Assembly: GCF_001623875.1 (NCBI RefSeq)
Contig: NZ_LWAE01000005.1
Coordinates: 372,001 to 436,000 of the forward strand
From: Clostridium magnum DSM 2767
GTDB taxonomy: Bacteria > Bacillota > Clostridia > Clostridiales > Clostridiaceae
Reading direction: 5' to 3'
Length of the DNA stretch: 64,000 nucleotides
The position numbers and the translations under genes are program-made. Below the pieces are notes generated by a model, which ran no database searches, had not been told where the DNA came from, and worked only from the letters and a program-made list of their open reading frames with translations. Positions 32,761-41,470 of the stretch are shown here, in pieces (the stretch's first letter is position 1; each line of letters begins with the position of its first letter).

Positions 32761-33261
32761 ATGCTGGAATATGTTATCGAAGGTTTGCTTATGCAGAATG
32801 ATATGAGTGGATACGATATGAAACAGAACATTGATAGCGTGAAATACTTTAATGCGAGCTATGGTAGCATTTATCCAACGTTAAAAAAAATGAAGACAGA
32901 AGGACTAATAACGTCAAAGGAAATAGTTGAGGGCGGAAAATATAAAAAAATGTATAGTATTAATGATGAAGGAAGAGAAAAATTCTTAGAATGGCTTCAA
33001 AAACCTATTGATATAATACGGTCAGATAATGAACACCTTGTTAAAATGTCTTTTTATAAATATCTGCCTAAAGAAAAGTTAAAGGATTTAATCCCTGAAC
33101 TCATTATAAATGTAAGTGCAATGATTCGGAGATTAGAGGTTTTTAAGGCAAAACTTGAAAAAGATATGGATGAATTTCAGGTCTGGACAGTTATATTCGG
33201 AATTGACTATTATTGCTTTTTAAAAAGATGGTATCAGAGGTTTTTAGAAGAACTTAATTAA
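32761..33261 (+). CDS. PadR-family transcriptional regulator
   Basis: The roughly 166-residue protein has the PadR winged helix (MLEYVIEGLLMQNDMSGYDMKQNI, YGSIYPTLKKMKTEGLITSKEI, KYKKMYSINDEGREKFLEWL) and a C-terminal coiled dimerisation domain (Vir_act_alpha_C type) ending in a Trp-rich helix. PadR repressors control phenolic-acid or multidrug genes. I choose ATG 32761 because GGAGG lies 7 nt upstream; a frame reaching 32722 would run through the inverted repeat. The DUF2284 gene follows 27 bp downstream and is probably its target in the same operon. Confidence 0.9.
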   Translation: MLEYVIEGLLMQNDMSGYDMKQNIDSVKYFNASYGSIYPTLKKMKTEGLITSKEIVEGGKYKKMYSINDEGREKFLEWLQKPIDIIRSDNEHLVKMSFYKYLPKEKLKDLIPELIINVSAMIRRLEVFKAKLEKDMDEFQVWTVIFGIDYYCFLKRWYQRFLEELN

Positions 33262-33288
33262 AAGTAAATTCATAATTGGGGGGATTTT

Positions 33289-33849
33289 ATGTCATTCGAT
33301 TTAAACGATTTAGTAAAAGATGCCTTGGAGTTAAATGCAAGCCATGCAGCTATAGCGGATACATCAAAAATTAAGTTTCATGAAGAATTTAGAAAAGCAT
33401 GTGAGAAAAATGTCTGTCGCAAATATGATACAAACTGGATGGGACCACCTGCAATAGGCCCTATAGAAGAGTTGATGGAAAAAGCAAGAAAATACAAGCA
33501 GGGTCTTTTATTTCAAACTGTAATCCAATTAAACAGTCCTTTTGATTTAAAAGGTATGAATGCTGGCTATATTAAACATTGTGAAAACTTTAGTACAATT
33601 CTTAACCATATAAAAACAAAATATGGTTTTAAGGATATGCTTCCTTTAAATGCTGGCTGCTGCAGTGTATGTGATAAATGTGCATATCTAGACAAGCAGC
33701 CATGCCGCCATCCAGATAAAGCTTTTTCTTCCGTTGAAGCATATGGAATGGATGTTATGGCTCTAGAGAAAAATAGTGGAATTCCAATTTATAACGGAAA
33801 AAATACTGTATCCTATGTAGCACTTATTCTTTTCAACCTAAATGACTAG
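33289..33849 (+). CDS. DUF2284 metal-binding protein
   Basis: This 186-residue cysteine-rich protein matches DUF2284, with CEKNVCRKYDTNWMGPPAIGPIEEL near residue 38 (Cys pair and PP motif) and NAGCCSVCDKCAYLDKQPCRHPDKAFSSVEAYGMDV near 122. The cysteines probably bind an Fe-S cluster or zinc. The biochemical role of the family is not established, and members are common in anaerobes near reductases or methyltransferases. It is co-transcribed with a PadR regulator (27-bp gap, RBS GGGGGG) and ended by a terminator at 33891, so it looks like the single target of that regulator. Confidence 0.85.
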   Translation: MSFDLNDLVKDALELNASHAAIADTSKIKFHEEFRKACEKNVCRKYDTNWMGPPAIGPIEELMEKARKYKQGLLFQTVIQLNSPFDLKGMNAGYIKHCENFSTILNHIKTKYGFKDMLPLNAGCCSVCDKCAYLDKQPCRHPDKAFSSVEAYGMDVMALEKNSGIPIYNGKNTVSYVALILFNLND

Positions 33850-33890
33850 GACAAGGTACAAGAAATTTAAGGCTTGGTTCTGCTAAAAAT

Positions 33891-33936
33891 AGAGTAGTAA
33901 GTATAAAGAAAAATTAATGCTTACTACTCTGTTTTT
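33891..33936 (+). terminator. Strong Rho-independent terminator
   Basis: AGAGTAGTAAG (33891-33901) and CTTACTACTCT (33920-33930) pair perfectly, followed by GTTTTT. It ends the PadR/DUF2284 operon. Confidence 0.85.
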
Positions 33937-34046
33937 ATTATTTTCAGGTAAATAAGTTGTTTTTATATAATTAAATGTGAATTTTTGCTAATAATATTAG
34001 AATAGTGATATAATAATTAAATAAATTCTATCTAGGAGGACGGTAT

Positions 34047-35804
34047 ATGAAAAGAGGCGCAGTAGAAAGAAATTTTAGAAAGATAAAGAATCAAATTTCA
34101 CAAATAGAAGAAATCGTCAAGCACACTAAAACAAATGCACTGTGGGAGCATGAGGCTTCTATAAGAAAGAAAATAAGGCACTTAAAAGAATTTGAAGATG
34201 CAGGTCTTAGGGATTTTAAAGGTGTTTACGAAAGATACCTAGAGATATTAGAATACATATCAGAAAGGCTTGTAGATGACTATAATAGAAAAAATGACAC
34301 TAATTTTAGTTTTAGAGAAATAGTAAAACATAATTACGATAGCTATTTAGGTTCAGGAATAATTAGTGTCCTTATAACTGAGCATATCCCTAAGCTCGTG
34401 TCTAGAGAGTTTGACAATGTATTTCCGGCAAATCCTAAGGATGAGTATGAGGATGCTAGAAGGAGTGTAAGAAAATTCTATTTGCATTTAGGGGAAACTA
34501 ATACAGGAAAAACCTATAATGCAATTCAGCGATTAAAAGAATCTAAAAAAGGAATATATCTTTCTCCTTTAAGAATATTAGCTCTTGAGAACTATGAGAG
34601 ATTAAATTCAGAAGGTGTTAAATGCAGCCTTATGACAGGAGAAGAAGAAATAATTGTAGAGGGAGCAGAGCATATATCCTGCACCATAGAAAAATTAGAT
34701 ATTAATGAAGAGTATGATATAGCAGTTATAGACGAAGTTCAGATGATAAAGGATGATCAGAGAGGAGCAGCATGGACTAGAGCACTACTGGGATTAAATT
34801 GTAAAGAAATACATGTTTGTGGAGCAATTAATAGTAAAAAGCTATTGATTAAGGTAATTGAGGATTGTCAGGATCAGTATGAATTTAAAGAGTATAAAAG
34901 AAGCATACCTCTTGAAATGCAGTATGATTCTTTTTCATATAAAAATATTCAAGATGGAGATGCACTTGTAGTATTTTCTAAAAAGAGGGTATTAGAACTA
35001 GTATATTATTATGCAGATTTAGGCATAAAGGCAAGCTTAATTTATGGAGATTTACCTCCTGAAGTAAGAAGAAAGCAGTATGAGCAATTTATAAGTAAAG
35101 AAACAAAAATATTGATAACTACAGATGCTATCGGCATGGGTGTGAATCTTCCTATAAGAAGAATAGTATTCATGGATGTAAAGAAGTTTGACGGCAGTGA
35201 AGTAAGGTATTTAAATTCTCAAGAGGTAAAACAGATTGCAGGAAGAGCGGGGAGAAAGGGAATATATGAAGTTGGGTATGTGGCATCCTATGGAGGCACT
35301 CAGGAATTTATAAGTGAAATGATAAATGCAACAGACCAGATTATTCAAGAGGCAGTAATAGGGCCTAGTGAGGCAATACTCAGAATAAAGAGCTTGCCTT
35401 TAAAGGAGAAGCTTGCACTTTGGAGTACTAGAGAAGAAAAGATGCACTTTTACAGAAAAATGGACATTTCAGAATACATTATAGTATTAGACAGCATAAA
35501 GCCTTATAAATTAGATGAAAAAACTCAATGGATGATACTAAAGATACCTTTTGACGTATCAAATCCTACCATGATGGATACTTTTTTAGCTTATGTAGAT
35601 GAGCTTTTTATAGCTAAGAGAGATGTTATTTCAAAACCTGCATGTTTGGTAAAGGGACTCTATGAACTTGAGCTTTATTATCAGAAGATAAATCTCTACT
35701 ACTCCTTTTCAAAGATATTTAATTTGGATTTTGATGTGAAGTGGGTATATGAGGAACGTATAGCAGTTAGCGAAGACATTAATAAAATTTTGGTAAGTAT
35801 ATAG
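34047..35804 (+). CDS. SUV3-like ATP-dependent RNA helicase
   Basis: The 585-residue protein has a SUV3-type superfamily 2 helicase core: Walker A GETNTGKT at 149-156 preceded by FYLHL, LSPLRILALENYERLN (motif Ia), the Walker B variant DEVQ at 229-232 in place of DEAD, a GAINS motif III region, GMGVNLPIRRIVF, and motif VI QIAGRAGRKG near 396. The N-terminal 140 residues are helical and the C terminus resembles the SUV3 C-terminal region. SUV3 is best known from mitochondria, where it works with a 3-prime exoribonuclease in RNA decay. Bacterial members are less studied. RBS AGGAGG is strong. It is followed 31 bp later by a PLP enzyme gene. Confidence 0.85.
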   Translation: MKRGAVERNFRKIKNQISQIEEIVKHTKTNALWEHEASIRKKIRHLKEFEDAGLRDFKGVYERYLEILEYISERLVDDYNRKNDTNFSFREIVKHNYDSYLGSGIISVLITEHIPKLVSREFDNVFPANPKDEYEDARRSVRKFYLHLGETNTGKTYNAIQRLKESKKGIYLSPLRILALENYERLNSEGVKCSLMTGEEEIIVEGAEHISCTIEKLDINEEYDIAVIDEVQMIKDDQRGAAWTRALLGLNCKEIHVCGAINSKKLLIKVIEDCQDQYEFKEYKRSIPLEMQYDSFSYKNIQDGDALVVFSKKRVLELVYYYADLGIKASLIYGDLPPEVRRKQYEQFISKETKILITTDAIGMGVNLPIRRIVFMDVKKFDGSEVRYLNSQEVKQIAGRAGRKGIYEVGYVASYGGTQEFISEMINATDQIIQEAVIGPSEAILRIKSLPLKEKLALWSTREEKMHFYRKMDISEYIIVLDSIKPYKLDEKTQWMILKIPFDVSNPTMMDTFLAYVDELFIAKRDVISKPACLVKGLYELELYYQKINLYYSFSKIFNLDFDVKWVYEERIAVSEDINKILVSI

Positions 35805-35835
35805 GTTTTGAATGAAACATAAGGGGGAAACGTAA

Positions 35836-36870
35836 ATGTATAGTTTTAAGAATGACTACAGTGAGGGTGCTCATCCAAGGATATTGAGTGCTTTAATGGA
35901 ATCAAATTTGGAGCAAACAGAGGGATATGGAGAAGATCCTTATACACTAAAGGCTGTTAATTTGTTAAAAGAAAGAATAGGGCGCAGTGATATTGATATA
36001 CATCTATTTATGGGAGGAACACAAACAAATCTTACTGCGATTTCTGCTTTTCTAAGACCTCATGAAGCAGCAATAGCGTCAAATACAGGGCATATATTAG
36101 TTCATGAGACAGGAGCCATAGAAGCTACAGGACATAAAGTCATTTCTATAGAGGTAAAGGATGGAAAACTGACTCCTGTACATATAAAATCTGTTTTAGA
36201 GGGACATACAGATGAACATATGGTAAAACCGAGGTTAGTTTATATTTCTAATCCTACAGAAATAGGTTCAATATATAGTAAGAGTGAGTTAGAGCAGTTG
36301 AGCAATTTCTGTAGAGAAAATAAGCTGTTTTTATATGTGGATGGTGCAAGACTAGGTTCTGCTCTATGTTCAGAGGAGAATGACATGGATTTTTCTGATT
36401 TAAGTACACTTGTGGATGCTTTCTACATAGGTGGAACCAAGAATGGGGCTTTAATGGGTGAAGCGCTTGTAATCTGCCGAGATTCCCTAAAAGAGGATTT
36501 TAGATTTCATATAAAGCAAAAAGGGGCGATGCTTGCTAAAGGAAGAATCCTTGGCATACAGTTTCTTGAACTTTTTAAGGATGATCTCTACTTTAATTTG
36601 GCAAGAAATGCTAATAACATGGCTGATATTTTGAAGAAGGGAATTAGTGAGGTTGGATATTCGTTTTTAACTCATTCACCTTCTAATCAGATTTTTCCTA
36701 TTCTCCCAAATTGGTTAATTGAAAAGCTTCAGAAAAAATATTCTTTTTATCTTTGGGAAAAAGTAGATGAAGATAATTCAGCCATCCGACTTGTAACTTC
36801 TTGGGCTACTAAAGAGGAGATTGTTAAATCTTTTGTTGAAGATATGAAAGAAGCTGTAGCTTCTAATTAG
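35836..36870 (+). CDS. Low-specificity threonine-aldolase-like PLP enzyme
   Basis: The 344-residue protein belongs to the beta-eliminating lyase/threonine aldolase family (fold type I PLP enzymes): FKNDYSEGAHPRIL at the N terminus, MGGTQTNLTAISAFL, HETGAIEATGHKV with the His that stacks on PLP, YVDGARLGSAL with the Asp contacting the pyridine nitrogen, and GGTKNGALMGEAL with the PLP-binding Lys near residue 205. It would cleave L-threonine or related beta-hydroxy amino acids to glycine and aldehyde, although related proteins have other activities. RBS AAGGGGGG. It may be co-transcribed with the helicase, and ends at the terminator at 36944. Confidence 0.85.
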   Translation: MYSFKNDYSEGAHPRILSALMESNLEQTEGYGEDPYTLKAVNLLKERIGRSDIDIHLFMGGTQTNLTAISAFLRPHEAAIASNTGHILVHETGAIEATGHKVISIEVKDGKLTPVHIKSVLEGHTDEHMVKPRLVYISNPTEIGSIYSKSELEQLSNFCRENKLFLYVDGARLGSALCSEENDMDFSDLSTLVDAFYIGGTKNGALMGEALVICRDSLKEDFRFHIKQKGAMLAKGRILGIQFLELFKDDLYFNLARNANNMADILKKGISEVGYSFLTHSPSNQIFPILPNWLIEKLQKKYSFYLWEKVDEDNSAIRLVTSWATKEEIVKSFVEDMKEAVASN

Positions 36871-36943
36871 AATGGATAAGTTGTGCTCAGGTGTATAAGT
36901 TGATTTTGAGGAAGAAACCCTGGAAGTTTTGCGATCATTGTAT

Positions 36944-36980
36944 AAAAAGGCTCTGAAGCCTTAGGCTTCAGAGCCTTTTT
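36944..36980. terminator. Very strong bidirectional terminator
   Basis: 17-bp perfect arms (36944-36960 and 36964-36980), starting with five A and ending with five T, with a 3-nt loop. It serves both the threonine-aldolase-like gene and the convergent EamA gene. Confidence 0.93.
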
Positions 36981-36997
36981 AACTCTTAAAGTATATA

Positions 36998-37915
36998 TTA
37001 ATTACTAGTGAAAGTAATATCTTCTTCTTTATGAAGTGCTTTGATAAAACTTAACTTTGTTTCGGAAATAATTAGGGCAATAAATATAATAACGCAGCCT
37101 ATAACCATATTTAGGGTAAAAACCTCTTTTAAAATTATTACAGATAAAATTGCTCCAAAAACTGATTCTAAACATAAGATTATTCCTACATGATTTGGAT
37201 GAGTATATTTTTGTGCTACATTTTGAACGACAAAAGCAAAGGCTGTACTAAATACTATAAGATAAAAAATAGAGAAAAAAGCACCTTTATTGATTCCACC
37301 AAACCTAGGTTCAAAAATTAATGCACAAACTAATGATACTAGTCCAGCGAATAGCATTTGAATTACAGAAAGTATTATAGGATTTACTTTTTTTGCATAA
37401 TGGGCAACTGATATTATGTGAGCTGCATACAAGAAAGCACATAATAGTGTAAGCCAGTCACCTAGGTTCATATTTAAAGAAAAACTATCACCGATATTTA
37501 AAAAGCCTATACCTACTAGAGCTAATAATGCTGAAAATAATGAGTATAAATCTGGCCTTTTCTTTTCAACTTTCCATGCAAAAAAAGGAACTATCACTAC
37601 ATATAAAGTAGTTAAAAAGGCTTGCTTTCCTGCGGTGGTATATTGTAATCCAATAGTTTGTGCAGTAAAAGCTGAAAATAAAAATATACCTACAATGGAA
37701 CCGCATATAATATCCTTTCTAGTTATGTCTTTCATAGTTTTAAAGAAAATTAATGCAAGCATTATAGCAGCTCCAGTGAGTCTTAGAGCCATTATATAAA
37801 ATGGAGTAATACTATCTAAAGCATCCTTTACTGCTACAAATCCGCCACCCCATACCAATGCTACTACGAACAATGATATGTCAGCAACTAAACTTCTTCT
37901 TCTACTTAATTTCAT
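36998..37915 (-). CDS. EamA/DMT-family transporter, copy 2
   Basis: The 305-residue protein is a close paralogue of the gene at 30065-31000 and shows the same signatures: WGGGFVAVKDALDSITPFYIMALRL, TTAGKQAFLTTLYVVIVPFFAW, HPNHVGIILCLESVFGAILSVIIL. It has ten membrane helices in two EamA repeats. The substrate is unknown. Its SD GGGGGG lies 5 nt before the ATG, in contrast to the hairpin-split leader of copy 1. The two paralogues point the same way and are about 6 kb apart, separated by unrelated operons. That argues for a dispersed or old duplication rather than a fresh tandem one. Confidence 0.9.
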   Translation of the reverse strand: MKLSRRRSLVADISLFVVALVWGGGFVAVKDALDSITPFYIMALRLTGAAIMLALIFFKTMKDITRKDIICGSIVGIFLFSAFTAQTIGLQYTTAGKQAFLTTLYVVIVPFFAWKVEKKRPDLYSLFSALLALVGIGFLNIGDSFSLNMNLGDWLTLLCAFLYAAHIISVAHYAKKVNPIILSVIQMLFAGLVSLVCALIFEPRFGGINKGAFFSIFYLIVFSTAFAFVVQNVAQKYTHPNHVGIILCLESVFGAILSVIILKEVFTLNMVIGCVIIFIALIISETKLSFIKALHKEEDITFTSN

Positions 37916-37993
37916 ATGATCCCCCCATCTTTCTAAAATCTATAGGCAACTTATTCATTATACTATATTTAGTGAAGATTATGAGGAGCATTT

Positions 37994-39226
37994 TTAAAAT
38001 GCCCAGTTACCATTTCTAAATATGCATATTACTTCACCATCTTTAGTTTCACCTGTAATGTTTAAATCAGCAGATCCTATCATAAAATCTACGTGAGTCA
38101 AAGAGTTGTTTGCACCGGCTTTCTCAAGTTCTTCGATGTTCATTTCAGTACCATCTTCAAGACATATTGGATAAGCTTCACCTAAAGCCAAATGGCAGGA
38201 AGCATTTTCATCAAATAAAGTGTTATAAAAAATAATATCTGAATTTGAAATTGGTGAATCATAAGGTACTAAAGCTACTTCACCTAGATAATGAGAGCCT
38301 TCATCTGTTTCTATTAACTTCTTTAAGGTCTCATAACCTTTTTCTGCTGAAAAGTCTACTATTCTGCCATCTTTAAAAATTAGAGTAAAATTATCAATTA
38401 GATTTCCACTATAGTTTAGTGGTTTTGTACTTTTTAATTTGCCGTTTACTCCTGTTTTTAATGGTAGAGTGAAAACTTCTTCTGTTGGCATATTTGCAAC
38501 AAAGTAAGTTTTCTTTGAGTTATATTCTCCACCACCAGCCCAGAGATGCTTTTCCGGTAGTTCTATTGATAAATCCGTATCCCTTGAAAGATAATGAAGT
38601 TTCTTAAATTTCTTAGTATTTAAAAAATCTACTTTACTTTGAAGATTCTTTAGATGTTCATTCCAAGCTTCAACTGGATCATTTTTATCAACTCTTACAA
38701 TTTTAAATATGTTTTGCCAAAGCTTTTCTATTGCTTCTTTCTCTGATAGTTCAGGAAAAACTTTTCTTGCCCATCCAGAGGTTGGTATAGATATTACAGA
38801 CCAGGCCACTGTACTATTCATAATATACTCTCTATACTTTTTTAGTGCAGTAGATCTTGTTTTATTAAATTCTGATATTCTCTTAGGATCTACATCTTTT
38901 AAGAGCTCTGGATTTGATGCTGAAATTGAAATAAAGGCTGCTCCATTTTTAGCAAGTTCTTCATATCCATCTGCTTTCCATTTTGGAAACTCTTTAAAGG
39001 TGTCGTATGGTGCATTTATGAATTTTATAAGAGTTAACGCTTCATCAGTCCATTCAACATGAACATCCTTTGCACCAACAGCATAGGCCTCTCTTGCAAT
39101 GAGTCTTACAAACTCAGCACATTCAATGGTTGAGTTTATAACGAGAGTTTGATTTTTTTGTATATTAACTCCAACCTTAACTGCAAGTTCAGCATATTTT
39201 TTTAGAGTATTATTGAAATTATCCAT
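37994..39226 (-). CDS. M29-family aminopeptidase
   Basis: The 410-residue protein resembles aminopeptidase T/PepS of peptidase family M29: LKKYAELAVKVGVNIQKNQTLVI at the N terminus, a central YLSRDTDLSIELPEKHLWAGG, NMPTEEVFTLP with a metal-binding Glu, EVALVPYDSPIS with another Glu, FDENASCHLALGEAYP with His, and LTHVDFMIGS with the His-x-Asp pair. The enzyme removes N-terminal residues from peptides in the cytoplasm using two metal ions, often Co or Zn. Length is as usual for the family. RBS GAGGAGTG is visible. The gene diverges from a DUF362 gene across a 354-bp gap that contains a long palindrome. Confidence 0.92.
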   Translation of the reverse strand: MDNFNNTLKKYAELAVKVGVNIQKNQTLVINSTIECAEFVRLIAREAYAVGAKDVHVEWTDEALTLIKFINAPYDTFKEFPKWKADGYEELAKNGAAFISISASNPELLKDVDPKRISEFNKTRSTALKKYREYIMNSTVAWSVISIPTSGWARKVFPELSEKEAIEKLWQNIFKIVRVDKNDPVEAWNEHLKNLQSKVDFLNTKKFKKLHYLSRDTDLSIELPEKHLWAGGGEYNSKKTYFVANMPTEEVFTLPLKTGVNGKLKSTKPLNYSGNLIDNFTLIFKDGRIVDFSAEKGYETLKKLIETDEGSHYLGEVALVPYDSPISNSDIIFYNTLFDENASCHLALGEAYPICLEDGTEMNIEELEKAGANNSLTHVDFMIGSADLNITGETKDGEVICIFRNGNWAF

Positions 39227-39580
39227 TTTATCACTCCTCTATTTTGATTACTATGTTTTGCCACGAATAGATATTATTATAATATTTATTTATATATTAC
39301 TCAAGGGGTAGCTTATCACAGCGGTTTGTAAAAGTAGAAATTGTCGCTGTTAAACAGAAAATAAGTAAAGCTTTCAGTATCCTATAGGATACTATCTATC
39401 AACAAAGTGCATGCTTGTATATCATTAAACAACTTACTATACTATAAATAATGGTTAAATGAAATTCTCTATAATGTACATTTTTGGAAGAATAACATTG
39501 CAGAAATGGTATAAATATAGAGTAAGATGTAACTTGTAAAAAGTTTAATAAAGAAGTTTTAGAAAGCAGGTGTTTTTAAC
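39227..39580. other. Divergent intergenic region between M29 peptidase and DUF362 genes
   Basis: No gene is seen. It holds the 18-bp palindrome at 39376-39393 and a wider inverted repeat ACAGCG (39318-39323) / CGCTGT (39345-39350). The DUF362 leader ends in an AGCAGGTG ribosome binding site. Confidence 0.6.
39376..39393. promoter_or_regulatory. 18-bp perfect palindrome, candidate operator
   Basis: AGTATCCTATAGGATACT is its own reverse complement. It sits about midway between the divergent M29 peptidase and DUF362 genes. Its core CCTATAGG matches the palindrome next to the LysR gene at 20259-20270. Confidence 0.5.
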
Positions 39581-40687
39581 ATGGAAAAATCAAAGGTGTA
39601 CTTTACTAACATGCATGCAACAGGAAAAGAAAATTTGTTGCAGAAGCTCCACCGTCTCATAAAAACAGCAGGGATTGATCAAATTAATTTTGATAAAAAA
39701 TATACAGCTATTAAAATCCATTTTGGTGAGCCAGGTAATTTAGCTTTTTTACGTCCTAACTATGCAAAAGTGACAGCAGATATCGTAAAAGAACTAGGAG
39801 GAAAACCTTTTCTTACAGATTGTAATACTTTATATGTAGGCAACAGAAAGGATGCTCTTGAACATCTAAATTCTGCTTATCTAAACGGATTTTCGCCTTT
39901 TTCTACTGGTTGTCATGTGATTATAGGTGATGGCTTAAAGGGTACAGATGATATCTTGATTCCTGTTGAAGGGGGCGAATATGTAAAAGAGGCGAAGATT
40001 GGTCGGGCAATTATGGATGCAGATGTATTTATTAGTTTAAGTCATTTCAAAGGCCATGAGGCAGCTGGTTTTGGAGGTGCACTAAAAAATATAGGTATGG
40101 GTTGCGGTTCACGTGCAGGTAAGATGGAGATGCATAGTAGCGGGAAACCTAGTGTTTCCGCAGAGGACTGTATTGGCTGTGGTATGTGTGCTAAAAACTG
40201 TGCTCACGGCGCAATTACTTTTACAGACCGTAAAGCTTCTATTAATCACAACATATGTGTTGGCTGTGGACGATGTATTGGTGTCTGTGCAGTAGATGCT
40301 GTTCAACCAGCTTCTGATGAATCAAATGATATTTTAAATAAAAAAATTGCGGAATATTCCTTAGCGGTATTGAATGGACGTCCAAATTTCCATATTAGTC
40401 TAGTTATTGATGTTTCACCTTATTGTGATTGCCATGCAGAGAATGATATAGCAATTGTCCCTGATGTAGGTATGTTTGCTTCCTTTGATCCAGTGGCGCT
40501 GGATATTGCCTGTGCAGATGCAGTAAATCGTCAACCTGCTATTGAAGGTAGTCTTCTGGAAAAAAATGGTTGTAAACATCATGATCATTTTACTGATGTT
40601 AGTCCAGAGACAAACTGGAGGGTATTAATTGATCATGCGGTAAAGTTGGGACTTGGAAGTAAGGAATATGAGTTGGTAACAATTTAG
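39581..40687 (+). CDS. DUF362 4Fe-4S protein
   Basis: The 368-residue protein has an N-terminal DUF362 domain (VYFTNMHATGKENLLQKL..., AIKIHFGEPGN) interrupted near residues 195-240 by two classical ferredoxin motifs, CIGCGMCAKNCAHGA and CVGCGRCIGVCAVDA. DUF362 follows again with FDPVALDIACADAVN. It should carry two 4Fe-4S clusters and probably takes part in electron transfer to an unknown partner. DUF362 ferredoxin proteins are common in anaerobes. Codon and base use look a little less AT-rich than in neighbouring genes. The cyclase gene starts about 80 bp after its stop and may be co-transcribed. Confidence 0.9.
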   Translation: MEKSKVYFTNMHATGKENLLQKLHRLIKTAGIDQINFDKKYTAIKIHFGEPGNLAFLRPNYAKVTADIVKELGGKPFLTDCNTLYVGNRKDALEHLNSAYLNGFSPFSTGCHVIIGDGLKGTDDILIPVEGGEYVKEAKIGRAIMDADVFISLSHFKGHEAAGFGGALKNIGMGCGSRAGKMEMHSSGKPSVSAEDCIGCGMCAKNCAHGAITFTDRKASINHNICVGCGRCIGVCAVDAVQPASDESNDILNKKIAEYSLAVLNGRPNFHISLVIDVSPYCDCHAENDIAIVPDVGMFASFDPVALDIACADAVNRQPAIEGSLLEKNGCKHHDHFTDVSPETNWRVLIDHAVKLGLGSKEYELVTI

Positions 40688-40764
40688 TGAATTTGTATCA
40701 CCGACAAAAAGAAATTTTATGGGTATTTATTATACAATATGATTGGTGGAAAGAGGTGATAACA

Positions 40765-41406
40765 ATGAAAGTTACTGATTTAACCCATATCATTTATTCA
40801 GATATGCCAGTTTTTCCAGGAACAGAAGGGCCAATATTTCAAAAAGCAAATACATTAGAGAAAGATGGATTTCAAGAAGCGAAAATAACTATGTATTCAC
40901 ATACAGGTACACATATAGATGCTCCTGCACATATGTTAAGTGATGGGCTATATTTAGATAATCTAGATATAGATCATTTTATTGGAAAAGCTACTATTTT
41001 AGACTTTTCAAATGAAAACATAGAGATAATAGATGTAAATGTTTTAAAATCCTATGAAGAAAAAATAAAAAGCGTTGAATTTATTATAATAAAAACAGGA
41101 TGGAGTAAATATTGGGGACACAAAACGTATTATAAAGATTTTCCATGCTTAGATGAACAAGCAACAAAATGGTTGTCGGAGTTTAATCTAAAGGGAATAG
41201 GTATTGATGCAATTTCAATTGATCATATAGAATCAACTACATTTGTAGTACATAAAATACTAATGCAAAAGGAAATTATAATTATTGAAAATCTAACAAA
41301 TTTAGACTCTATCAGCAACGAGTACTTCACTTTGTGTGTAATGCCTCTAAAAAACAAAGATGCAGATGGTTCACCAGTACGAGCTATTTCTATAGAAAGT
41401 ATATAG
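40765..41406 (+). CDS. Cyclase/kynurenine formamidase-like family protein
   Basis: The 213-residue protein starts MKVTDLTHIIYSDMPVFPGTEGP and contains the metal-binding motif HxGTHxDxPxH (SHTGTHIDAPAHM) near residue 50, with DAISIDH and a C-terminal LPLKNKDADGSPVRAIS-like end. These hydrolases open N-formyl or cyclic amide substrates using a divalent metal; the substrate is unknown here. I choose ATG 40765 because GAGGTGAT lies immediately upstream. A GTG at 40687, overlapping the preceding stop codon, would add 26 residues not typical of the family. It ends at a strong terminator. Confidence 0.88.
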   Translation: MKVTDLTHIIYSDMPVFPGTEGPIFQKANTLEKDGFQEAKITMYSHTGTHIDAPAHMLSDGLYLDNLDIDHFIGKATILDFSNENIEIIDVNVLKSYEEKIKSVEFIIIKTGWSKYWGHKTYYKDFPCLDEQATKWLSEFNLKGIGIDAISIDHIESTTFVVHKILMQKEIIIIENLTNLDSISNEYFTLCVMPLKNKDADGSPVRAISIESI

Positions 41407-41409
41407 AAA

Positions 41410-41470
41410 ACTTAAAGCAGCTATAGAAAAGAGATATCTTTAGTGATATATCCTTATAGCTGCTTTAAGT
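41410..41470. terminator. Strong bidirectional terminator
   Basis: 16-bp perfect arms (41410-41425 and 41455-41470), with 29 nt between them. It abuts the stop codons of both convergent genes. Confidence 0.75.
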
